The notes beneath the pieces are model-generated. The model was not told where the DNA came from, made no database searches, and was given only the letters and a program-made list of their open reading frames with translations. A DNA stretch of 64,000 bases from Laccaria trichodermophora (taxonomy: Eukaryota > Basidiomycota > Agaricomycetes > Agaricales > Hydnangiaceae), in assembly GCA_018417955.1 (NCBI GenBank), contig JACTVC010000037.1, positions 248,001-312,000 on the forward strand, read 5' to 3'. How positions within the stretch are numbered: position 1 is the stretch's first letter; every line of letters begins with the position of its first letter. The position numbers and the translations under genes are program-made. Positions 33,417 through 43,752 of the stretch are shown here, in pieces.

Positions 33417-35605
33417 ATGTCTCTTTTCTCAGTCAACTTGAAGTGCTGGGGGAAGCGAATCATCGACTACCCAGAGGAAACCGCTCGTGTGGCTTCTGTA
33501 ACGGATTGGGTCAGGCCCTTGTTCTCCAACCCTGCTAAACCTGTATGTATACCATCCCGTTGGATTCCGTTTCTAATCCGTCATAGGTCAAAGCCTACTT
33601 CTTGAGCTTGTTCCCAATTCTTAGTTGGATTACTTGCTACAGTTTGTCGTTCTCCAGTGACGTTTCTTCCTAGCTCCAATTTCACGCCCATATTCTCTCC
33701 ACAGATCCAGGATGGCTTTCTGGTGATTTGATAGCAGGGTTGACGGTGGGCATAGTTGTCGTTCCGCAATCGATGTCGTATGCCCAAGTACGTAATACAT
33801 ACTTGCCCGCATCACCCAAATCATACCCTTCTCACTACCGCCTCGTCAGATTGCAACCCTGCCTCCTCAATATGGCCTATACTCCTCGTTTGTTGGTGTT
33901 CTGAAGGTGGTGAGGCAGCCAATCATCACTCGCAAACTTATTTCAGCATTAGCACCCAAGCTTCCCGTTGCGACGATCATGCTCTTCTTGGAGCATATCG
34001 CCATTTCGAAATGTGAGAAGGTCGTAGTGTTTTATGGGAAAAAAGCGCTCATCCGTCTCCAGCTTTCGGGCAGTTAAACAGTTACAAGATCGATCCGAAC
34101 CAAGAACTGATTGCGATCGGCGTTACAAATACGGTTGGATCTTGCTTTGGCGCTTATCCAGGGACTGGGTCTTTCTCTCGTTCAGCGCTCAAGTCCAAGT
34201 CAGGTGTTCGTACGCCTTTGGCTGGTGTATACACCGCCGTCGTGGTCGTTGTTGCTTTGTATGGCCTTACTCCTGCGTTCTTCTGGATTCCAACTGCGGG
34301 CTTGTCCGCTATCATTATTCACGCAGTCGCTGATCTTGTAGCGTCTCCTGCACAGGTCGGACTCGATCATATCTCAGGCTCACAACATTTATTCATCCTT
34401 GTCATTGCAGGTCTACTCTTACTGGCGCGTATCGCCCCTTGAGTTCTTCATTTGGGTAGCGGCTGTCCTCGTCACCGTTTTTTCATCAATTGAAAACGGA
34501 ATTTACACATCCATTTCCGCTTCCCTCGCGTTGCTCTTAATTCGGGTTGCACGTCCTCGAGAGGCATTCCTAGGCAAAGTCACCGTCCGGCCTTCTGGAT
34601 CTACTGTTGATCGGGAGGTCTATTTGCCGCTCACCAAAGATGGTATTACGAATCCACACGTCAAGGTCGAAGCTCCCCTACCTGGAGTGCTGATCTATAA
34701 ACTTGAGGAGAGCTTTGTACACCCTAACTCTCACATCGTCTACAATGAAATTGTGGACTACGTCAAGGCGAAGTTCAAACGTGGGAAAGACATGTCAAAC
34801 GTCAAAGCTGCTGACCGTCCTTGGAATGATCCGGGTCCCAGGCGTGCTGGCGATTACGAGACCGAACAGAGCGCAAATTTGAAAAAACCCATTCTACACG
34901 CCATAGTTTTCGACTTTTCTGCAGTGTATGATTCTGATTCACTTTCTTAGACCATTTTTCTGACTTTGTCGCAGGTCTCACGTAGATACTACTGCCGTCC
35001 AAGGGCTCATCGATATCCGCAACGTCGTCGAAAAGTGGGTCGATCACCCGGTAGAGGTTCGTCACACGCTAGCTCCCGTTCACAAGACTAATGACTACCT
35101 CAGTTCCACTTCGCGCCTATCCTGTCACCCTGGATTAGACGCGCTCTGGTGGCGGGTGGGTTTGGAATAGGTATTCCAAACCCTGGGGTTGAGCCGGACC
35201 TCGCCTCCGTCGCTCCCTACAATGAAAGCCGACTCTCAAGCGAGCATAGTAAAGGTGGTTTGGAGGCGACGGAAAGTGTGAAACATCGACAGTCGGGAAC
35301 TGTGGAGTGGGAGCCGGTGGTGCCATCGGATACCCCATTTTTCCACCTTGATCTTAGAGCAGCAGTTCGTGCTGCCGAGAGTGCGGTGAGGTATGCAACA
35401 CCCTGAATTTAACAATGGCGCCTGGTATCACTGTAAATGTGTAATTTTCGCAGTTTACGTCTGACCGTTGCTGAAGCTCTACTTTCAATTTGAAATTTAT
35501 AACCTCTTTTGCAGCGCTATCGTGGACTCGGAAACTGAAGTTCGACCATCCAAAGCTTCGTTAGCTTTTCAAGAAAGTCGCACATGGCCAATGTCTGAGC
35601 ACTAA
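33417..35605 (+). CDS. SulP sulfate permease, internally deleted
   Basis: Spliced gene. Exon 1 (MSLFSVNLKCWGKRIIDYPE...) is followed by VKAYFLSLFPILSWITCY, then WLSGDLIAGLTVGIVVVPQS and IATLPPQYGLYSSFVGV (the first helices). At about 33903 the frame passes directly into KVVRQPIITRKLISALAPKL and ATIMLFLEHIAIS, which in the family lies roughly 200-270 residues later; the intervening helices are absent, with no frame break. Then come YKIDPNQELIAIGVTN, GSCFGAYPGTGSFSRSALKS, the last helices, and a cytoplasmic STAS domain (VFDFSAV...SHVDTTAVQGLIDIRN). The final exon ends MSEH at 35605. Introns checked preserve phase. Full SulP proteins import sulfate by anion symport; lacking the core of the transport domain, this product is unlikely to transport. 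Confidence 0.85.
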
Positions 35606-35781
35606 AATACTTGAGATCTAATGGGACAGAATGCCACGCCCGCTTCCTTGATTTTGAAGCTTGAGCGAGAGAGTCGTGTGCGCTCCAAAACGCTCCTCCA
35701 TTTTTGTCATGTCTCACCTCGAACGCTGCATGAACTCTCCGACCCCGCTTCACTGGCCAACGCTTTCATTTTGACGACCTA

Positions 35782-36560
35782 CTTAAACGGGGATCGTCTG
35801 ACCGCCCGGAGAGTCGGCTACTAGCCTTAGGGCTATTAGCCCTAAGGCTTGTTGTACTTGTTTGTGCAATCATTGATGGGCCATTGATGGGCCACGCCGA
35901 GAACAATCAAGAATTCGGCAAACCCCGCGAGCCCATCAGACTCCGTTTAAACAACAACTTACATAGACTTTTTCGTGGAACGACCAACGTCTCGAATAAT
36001 TTTCTGTGAGTAATAAAAACAAGAGAAGCTTTCAAATTCCAGACAACTTTTGTGAAAGATACCCCAATTTTTCTGAAAATGATGTGGAGTGAGGGAATCA
36101 ACACCACCAAACACTTTACCAAATAGAGTGTCAATGCTATAGCCTTATACGGTGACGGATTTCACGAAGAATAAACTTACATTATTCTAAGACAAATGTA
36201 TACATAGTGAAAATTAGAAAGAAGAACTTGCAAAGTCAAGCTAAGCACTGGCTAAGCATCAACCAATTAGCACCAGTAACTACCACTTAAGCATGATGTG
36301 GCAGTGAAATTTTTGTGTGTTTAATGCTCTAAATAAATTGTATATATGTGGAACTGAATGTTTGCGAGCGGCGTGATAAGTACAGAAGGGAAACGGAAAA
36401 GCGATACCAACGCGACGGACGCGACGGACCCATCACCTCGTCACGTTTAGTTGTGGTCGCACGTGAGAGCCTCAGCGGCGTTTTCCGAATGAGCCTCAAG
36501 GCTAAGAGCCCTGGGGCTTGTAGCCATGTCAGCGGGCGGTCCGACATTCTGCTTAAACGG
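35782..36560. mobile_element. MULE-type MITE with 9-bp target-site duplication
   Basis: A 761-bp element at 35791-36551 flanked by the 9-bp direct repeat cttaaacgg (35782-35790 and 36552-36560), the duplication length of Mutator-like elements. Its ends are imperfect inverted repeats of about 58 bp, sharing gaccgcccg, ggctac, agggct and ttagcc at matching positions. The left arm also contains a perfect 11-bp hairpin (gccttagggct/agccctaaggc). The interior is AT-rich and has no transposase, so it is non-autonomous. Confidence 0.7.
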
Positions 36561-36842
36561 TTGCTAAACGGTGACAAGCAGTGACAGGTCACGTGCTCAT
36601 CAGGCACTCGAGGATCACGCTCAGTAAAAAGCGAAGTCAAGAAAAATCATACGAAGTCAGAGGTCAGTCAGACGTATGTCACACGTCTGTAATCTTCACG
36701 CCAGCCTTCCCTTGGCATCAAATGGGAGGTGAGTTTAGTCAGAGGTTAGTATCAACATTGTCGTACATCTTATATACATGTCTGTGCCAAGAATTTTCGA
36801 AATGGTTCATTTTTTTCTCTCAAATTTCCGATATACATGTGC

Positions 36843-37496
36843 TACTATGTTTGTTCATGATATTGAAACTCGTCGGGATATTGAAACTGCGGATTATCTT
36901 GACCTCCACTTGCCTTAGAATCTTGAAATTTTCACAGAAGATGTATTTATGCATGATATTCATTGTCTCAAAATTTCAGAGAGACATCCAAAGATTTGTG
37001 TTCTGGAGACACTACTTTGTGTTTTTCATTACACCAAACAAACAAAAGTATGGAATGTTCTCTCAGATCCTGCTAGATCGGCGTGACCGTTAATTCTAAA
37101 ACTTTCCAATGACATTTAAATGATATGTAATAGTTTAAATTCAAATTTCTAGAGCGATAGATGAAGTGCCATTGGGAGGAAGGGCAAAATACCAAATGTT
37201 GCTTGCAAAAGCGTGACAAAAGCGTGACATTTGCCTGCCAAACTGTCATCACCTCTCAGCCAAAATCATGGTGACCTAACGTGACAACAGTTTCATTATC
37301 CTGATATTTTTGAACCCTGAGCACCGGAACGCCTCCGACAGCGAACACAACACATCTACAGTAAAAAAAAGTAGATATTCGTGTAGAAAACAAAAAAGTA
37401 CAATGAATTGTCAAAAAGTCAAAAGGAGTTGACAAAGTGCTGAGCCAAAAATCGTGCAACACTGAAAAAGTTTCAATATCATGAACAAACATAGTA
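36843..37496. repeat. 28-bp perfect inverted repeat pair bounding about 650 bp
   Basis: tactatgtttgttcatgata... at 36843-36870 is the exact reverse complement of 37469-37496. Between them no transposase is seen. The left arm is followed by an open stretch (TADYLDLHLP, then EDVFMHDIHCLKISERHPK) with a stop, suggesting captured or decayed coding DNA. Could be the termini of an inverted-repeat transposon; no flanking duplication was found. Confidence 0.55.
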
Positions 37497-37599
37497 CCAA
37501 CAGTTGTGTGTGCCGACGCGTGTGAACAACTTCAAGTCATGAGCTGCAAGTCCATTGAAACTCCGACATCATGTTGAACTTTGAATTTCCCAACACGGA

Positions 37600-38095
37600 A
37601 ATTCATTGTTCTTCCCTCCCACCACACTTCTAAGTCAACGAACGGCCTCCTCTTTCCGTCGACGAATGGTCTCCTCAGCGAACGGCCTCCCCCTTCTCTC
37701 GACCAATGGCCTCCTGCCTCTCTCGATGGATGGCCTCCCCTTGGCGAATGGCCTCTCCCACTCTCGACGGATGGCTTCTCGGCGAATGGCGTCCTCCCTC
37801 TCTCGACGGACGACGGACGGCCTCTGGGTGAATGGCCTCCTCCCTCTCTCGACGGACGGTTTCCCCTCTCGGCGAATGGCCTCCTTCTCTCGATGGACAG
37901 CCTGCTCCCTCTCTCGACGGACGGCCTCCTCCCTCCCTTGCGAACGGCTTCCTCCCTCCCTGAATGGTTGTCGTACTTCCCTCGACGAACGGCCCCCCCC
38001 CCTCCCTCGACAAACGGTCCCTTCCTTCCCTTGACGAATAGTCTTCCCCTTCTCTCAGTGAACGGCCTCCTCTCCTCTCCTCCCTTGACAAATGC
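37600..38095. repeat. Minisatellite, GC-rich pyrimidine-biased unit
   Basis: About 500 bp of variable tandem units of the form cctccctctctcgacggatgg / gaatggcctcc, roughly 24-30 bp each, with the C/T-rich strand on plus. Both strands are open for long distances because units lack stops, producing spurious low-complexity frames. Confidence 0.8.
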
Positions 38096-38494
38096 TCCCC
38101 TCGTGTGTGTTAGTCCCCTCATACTATACTCCTTAGGCTATAGGCCCACTCCATGTATTTCTTAAAGGAGTCAAATACAATTTTGTTCAGTCTATTTCCT
38201 GACCCAAATTGAGCCCAAGCAATCAATGACTGAGATATGACGAGTACATGACTGTGGCGTAATATATGATTTGCCGTGTGCAACTAATGTATGACTGTTG
38301 TTTGACTATTGTAATACGAGCGTAGTCAGAAACGCTTAAAAAAAACGACATTTAGTCATACAACCTCAAATTCGTGACTTTATTCTGACCAACTTCTGAC
38401 TTCGCTCTTTACTGAGGATCACGATTCACGACCGTCATCGACATCTCTTCTTCGGCGACGGCGACAAGAGCCGCATACGCCACTACCGCACGAG

Positions 38495-38992
38495 ATGGGT
38501 CCCTGGAGGTTTGTTCTGGGAGAGAACCTGACAAGGCAAATCCAAGTAAGTCTGCTACCGGCTTCAATGTGACTCTAACATTTCATGTTTGATAATATCT
38601 AGACGCCGATGTCCAGCACCTCCACACGCGTCCCACTCAACATATTCACACCGGTACCTATATCAGTCTCCAACGGAAACGTAACTCACCTTGTGTTCAT
38701 CAGCTCCGAGCCGTCGTTTCCCAAGTCCTCTGACCCAACCCTTATCGTTAATTCATCGTGTCTGCCTGCCGTCGTCACAACGTCGTTGACATTTGGGTTC
38801 TCTTTGCCATCCTATAACATCTTCTGCTTCACACCGTTGTGTATAGGGGTCTGGAAAACAACTCGGCGCGTGCGGTGCAAACCCCACCTAAATCCGACAT
38901 TCACGTTCCGCAATGCCCTGCTCGATTACTTGGCAATTGAGTTTGCTCTTATCTTTGTCTTTGTAATGAGCCGAACAGAGCGCCCAAAATGA
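38495..38992 (+). CDS. Hypothetical protein, two-exon
   Basis: A possible gene. The ATG at 38495 (MGPWRFVLGENLTRQIQ) is followed by a gtaagt donor at 38546, an acceptor at 38602 and a phase-0 continuation TPMSSTSTRVPLNIF to the stop at 38992, about 147 aa. The C-terminal third has a hydrophobic run (LLDYLAIEFALIFVFVM). The good splice signals and open frame support it, but I recognise no family and there is no other evidence of expression. It may be fortuitous. Confidence 0.3.
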
Positions 38993-39087
38993 CGTCTAAC
39001 TCGCACGATTACCCTATACACGCGATGGGAGCCCTCTCTATCACGTAACACCATAGCCCTCCTTGCCACAGTCCACGACATACAACC

Positions 39088-40294
39088 ATGGCCATTCCTT
39101 CGTCCGTGCCCCGGTTCGCACTGACGAGAATGGTGGTGGCTTCTTTCTTCCTTCTATTTATTTCATTTACCCTCCTATTTTCCTATCACCCACCCTTCAA
39201 AGCGACTTTATCAAAGTTCGCCCCTTTCACCACCTCACAAACGCCTCACCCCCCATACACCGCTGCTATCATCTATCTCGTTCGGTTATCTCACGTAGAC
39301 GAGCTCTTGGAATCGCTGGCATCTGTACATGCGTATCTGCCGCTCCGCGATCCATGGCCCATCATCCTCTTTCACGCTGGAGATTTTGACGATACACCTG
39401 TTCAGGATGACTTTCTGGCCAGCCTTCGCGAGAAAATTGGAAGAACGTCCAACCGCTCGCAAAGGGATTTTAGTGACCGTGTAGAATTCGTTAAGCTTGA
39501 TTGGGTGCTTCCGGAGGGGATGCCGCATACCAAGGAGGAGCTCGATCCGGTTTCTCCAAGCTCATGGCCTGGTACGTCCCACACTAACTTATTCTTTCGC
39601 TTTATCACTCATTCACTCCCCCTTCACCACTTTCATAAACCACTCTTTGCGTTGCACAGGATATCATCACATGTGTGCGTTCTACTCGACAAAAATATTT
39701 TCCAATCCACGCTTACGAAACGTCACGTACTACCTACGTATGGATACCGATTCTCTCTTCCTTGAACCACTCTGCTACGATCCCTTCGAGGTCATGCACG
39801 CTCGCCAACGCTCGTATGGATACCTTGGGATTGGGAATGACGCACCCGTAGTGACCAAGGGACTGTGGCGTTTCATACGCGATTACGCCGATTCACATCC
39901 TGAAGTCCAATCACAGTTGAACGCTAGCAAAACATGGAAATGGCCTAACGGCTCCGTCGATCTGGACGACGTGCCGGTATCTGGCTATTACAACAATTTC
40001 GAGATCGTGAGGCTGGAGGAGTTTAGAAAGCCGGAGGTAAAGAAATGGTTCTATCATCTTGTTCAGTACCCAGAGGGATTTTACAAATGGCGTTGGGGTG
40101 AGTGTCGAGTCGATTATTTCGTTTGATCACTGATGTTTCGTCGATATTTCACTCTAGGTGATGCACCGCTTCGGTGGGTGACTACACAAATGTTCTTTGA
40201 CATGGAGCGTGACACAGAAAGGCTTTGCGGGATACGCTACTACCATCCATATAACTATTTAGAACATTGCGAATGTGTTCCGCTACACCCGTAG
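39088..40294 (+). CDS. GT15 alpha-1,2-mannosyltransferase (KRE2/MNT1 family)
   Basis: Three exons: 39088-39571, 39660-40097 and 40158-40294. The protein is a type II membrane enzyme: a short N-terminus, then the anchor MVVASFFLLFISFTLLF. The catalytic domain shows AAIIYLVRLSHVDELLESL, the region KLDWVLPEGMP, GYHHMCAFYSTKIF, the metal-binding RMDTDSLFLEP, YGYLGIGNDAP, YYNNFEIVRLEEF (containing the conserved Glu of the family), PEGFYKWRWGDAP and the C-terminal IRYYHPYNYLEHC. Such enzymes transfer mannose from GDP-mannose to N- and O-glycans of cell-wall proteins in the Golgi. Length (about 352 aa) fits. No damage was seen. Confidence 0.92.
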
Positions 40295-42740
40295 AATTAT
40301 GGACAACGGCGACGTCTTTGCAATTTGGACAGCAGTTTTGGACACAATGTATAATTATCCATTTTTCTGAAGCAGCAGGAAATACATAAGGCTTTGAGAG
40401 AAACTGGGATTATTATTGTAACAATGTGAGTTTTGTCGCGAAGCAGAATGATAAGAGGGTAACCATAACGTTATTGTCACGTGACTCTTTGGGACGGGCC
40501 TCAACAGGCCTCATATTATTCTATTCTACTCAACTGGCAACACTGTGGGAAGCGTTTGCACCCCATATGAGTGCTTCATTACACTTGAGCCAAGTGCGTA
40601 AACACTTGGCGAAAGTGTATCTCACACCCATCTGAAGTGAAGCCTTTAAGTGATGCACTAACTTCAAAACACTCATTTACGGTGTTTCATACAGTGATCA
40701 GCCCAAAATTGCACCGTAGAATCACTGTCGAATCACTCAGTTATGGTGTTAGCCTAGTACACTCAAATATGATGTTTTCCTCGCCGTTCGTTACCGCTAC
40801 AAATCCAGCACATAAACCATACATATAACAACGTATTTACTACGTTACTACAGCTACCATAGCTTTTACCTATTGAAACAAAGACAAGCGGCGAGATTTC
40901 ACTGACCTTTGAACTCATACATGGACGCACTGATGAGAATGCTAAGTTTACGTCGTTATCGACAAGGGGCCGATAAGTGCCAACAGATCGTAGCGCACTA
41001 GGGAGAGTCAGTGATCCAATGTCAGACTTGAGTGCAGAGCAAGTTAGAATAGAGTCACTGACAATTGCCCACCCGCGGAGTCTGAGAAGTAGAAAAGCAT
41101 CAAGTATGCACATTAAATCCATCGGCTGACCAGAGCACCGAGATGTGGTCATTCGAAAAAGAGGAATAACCGCGTAATGGGGGCGGCTGCGTTTAGCGTG
41201 CGACAGGGAAGAACCTTCAAATGTTGTGGGAGATCTGTGCGTAAAGCTTTACCTGATCTTGACACATCAAATTGGATTTCCGGAGGGATGGAATGCATAG
41301 GGAGGCGCGTCGGAGGAGGGCGCGACCGCAGTCGTTCAGCTGTAGAAGCGGATAGCGGATGAATGACTTACAGGTGCAGTAGGTATAAGCTCCGTGTGAC
41401 TGGCACGAGCGGACAGAGCAGCTGTGAGTGCCAGTTCGGGTCAGGGAGGATCAAGGACATTGTTGGGCCGCGGGTGCTCACCGATGCCCAGCTAAACCGT
41501 CCAAACACCTGTTTATCCTCCCAAGTTGCAGCTGCATTGCCCTCGCTCGTCTCAAATCCACAGCAGCATCCAAATATACAAGAAATCACCTCGGAAGCTG
41601 GCTTGTGTCGCGTGGGGCGTGGATCGACTTTTGAAAGACAGCCTTACCAGTGCCGCCGGTCCGGGGTGGTGTGGTGGGTTGCTCTTGGGTATGATATATG
41701 CGACATTTTATAACATATATACCTAGTGCGGGGTGGGGGGACTTACTTACCACGCATATATGGTGTCTCATCACACCGTTGTCCTCGATCTTGGGAGAGT
41801 TTGCTGGGGGGGCCTTCAATGAACATTAAGGACCTCTGTGAGCGCGTATCAGAAAGCATGCTACGGGGGGTCGCATCTAACCTTAGTAGATACCGCTTCT
41901 GAACGTCGGAAGGCCATTGGAAGCGGAGGAGCGACAGATCAACGCCGTGTAGTCGCGGATGGTCGTGGCATGAGGATAAGTTATATCTTAAACTCCGACG
42001 ACCTCCTCAATAAATATGGACAAACAGACGCGTCGCGTTAGAAACGTCGACACTTGGTCCAAGCGGGAGCGACCAAATAGAGATTTGGCTCCCGGACAGT
42101 TTGCCACGCCGACCACTGCCGCCAAGTGAACGCTACAGCGGAGATTCAGCAAAATAATCTTACAAATTTCCAGCGGAGAGGCCAGAGGTTTAAAAAATGG
42201 GGAATTGCGTGTTCATATATCGTGAATCGAGGTACGACTTCACATATATCGAAGTCTGTCTAGGAGAGACTAAATTGCGTGGCCGTTCAATATCGGGGGA
42301 GGAACAAATCAAGACAGCTCGCTAGATCCACTAAAAGGCTGTCACCCGCATTTTCATCTCAGGCTGAAGATACTTATAAAATTTTGATAAAAATGTTAAG
42401 TTGTGGGCTCTATTGTTAGGAGGGCACCACGAACGGTATGATTCCTCAGTGGCGCTGGAACTTAAGATAGGACGTTGATGTCTTCACGCTGCCTATCGTG
42501 TTATGTACGAAAGTTCGACCAAAGCACAACCAAAGCAAGACCATGCGGCTGCGTTTTATGTGTGACGGACTGTGATGGATTACGATGATCACGATGATTG
42601 CCCAATCAAAAGCAGTCTTTTATCAACGAAAAATTGCGGGGATACAACGCTATACAACGACGACCCTACTCCCAAGCGGGGCGTGCTCCATATTATTTTT
42701 TAGACACTTTGACCCCACTCCGCAACCATTTTCCCGCATA
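40295..42740. other. Intergenic region
   Basis: About 2.4 kb with no supported gene. Between about 40560 and 40780 short related motifs built on cactt/aagtg and tcactca recur, suggesting a small degenerate repeat. The 61-bp hairpin repeat copy 2 lies at 42212-42272. Confidence 0.5.
42212..42272. repeat. 61-bp dispersed repeat with hairpin, copy 2
   Basis: CpG-richer copy of the repeat at 27173-27233. Contains ggtacgacttcacatatatc and the paired gaagtc, followed by tgtctag. Flanks are unrelated to those of copy 1 beyond these 61 bp. Confidence 0.7.
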
Positions 42741-43404
42741 TCAGATTAAAAGGGCCATGGAAATGAGAGCGATAATACCAAACGTTACCCGGGTCGACAA
42801 TTCAGAGCTCTGGTTCACGCCAGACGAAGAAACAGAGGTAGAATTGGCGGGGATGGAAGCACTAGCGGTGAGGGAGGCGGAGGTATGAATTGACGAGGTT
42901 AAGCTGGCGGTCGAAGCGACGGAGGAAGGGGCGGTGAACGACACAGTATGTGGTGTAATTGACGCAGTACCACTCCGAGACACGGAGACTACACAGAGCG
43001 AACGTGCGTCAGGAAAATTCTCTTTCAACTCGATATAAATTAATCAACACGTACCAGAGCGGCATTGAGAAGTCTGGAGCGCCAGAGCGTTTTTGAGATC
43101 ATCAGCGGTGCAGTGTTGTGTCAAGCACAGAGCAGCGTCAGCTTGGAATTGCGCCGAAGCGCAAATGCAGGATGCGTTGGTGCTGACATGTTGAAGTTGT
43201 TAACCTGTGACGAGAAGAGATAGCTAAGACGACATACTATGCACATCCATTGGCGGTGGCAGCGGGTTCCACGCATGCAAGAATGCATGCCGTGATAGAG
43301 GGCGTGGCACTAATCGCGCTAGATGTGGAGGCCGGCTTGGAACTTTGGGCATTGGCGCCAATGGAGAGAAGGAGGAGAGAAATGAGCGTCGTGGCGGCGT
43401 ACAT
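42741..43404 (-). CDS. CFEM-domain, probably GPI-anchored protein
   Basis: Three exons on the minus strand. The start at 43404 gives a signal peptide (MYAATTLISLLLLSIGANAQ). The CFEM domain has the expected eight cysteines: SITACILACVEPA, NGCA, then after an intron SCICASAQFQADAALC, LTQHC, and ALQTSQCRS. A second intron (gtacgt...gtgtag) leads to a Ser/Thr-rich stalk and a hydrophobic C-terminus (VTFGIIALISMALLI) before the stop at 42741, the layout of a GPI-anchor signal. CFEM proteins sit at the fungal surface; some bind haem or act in host or wall interaction. Length about 180 aa fits a single-CFEM protein. The acceptor of the first intron was chosen to keep the cysteine spacing. Confidence 0.85.
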
Positions 43405-43752
43405 GGTGTGCCGTTTGGAATAAAAAGTTGCGAAATGGAAAGTTTCAAGATGAGAATAAATTGAACAGAGGGCCGTTCAGCCTTTTAAAGGTTTACAGCA
43501 TCATTATATTGCTTGAGACATCTCTTAAATCTTTTTTTTATATACTGCCGCAAAACAGCGGAAAAACCGGGGATCAAGAAGAACCAGAAGCTGATCTTGA
43601 AGGCTTTTGGGTTCCCATGTTCCAGCGAGTTCCCCTCTTTCTTTCACCGACGCCGTTACCATATCTACGCCAAAGAGTTGCCAGCGAGGTTCTGTTAGTA
43701 AGTCATCGAGATATCACCGAGAGAATAGATCAAGGGCTCGTTGTATGGTAGC

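Larger units (their letters stand above)
36561..38494. other. Intergenic region with inverted repeats and a minisatellite
   Basis: No supported gene. Contains the 28-bp inverted repeat pair at 36843/37469 and the minisatellite at about 37600-38095, described separately. Long open frames over the minisatellite on both strands are a by-product of the repeat. Confidence 0.5.

Noticed and set aside
37532..38165. Long open frames of 138-196 codons on both strands
   Set aside because: They are low-complexity products of the minisatellite; the same repeat is open in several frames.
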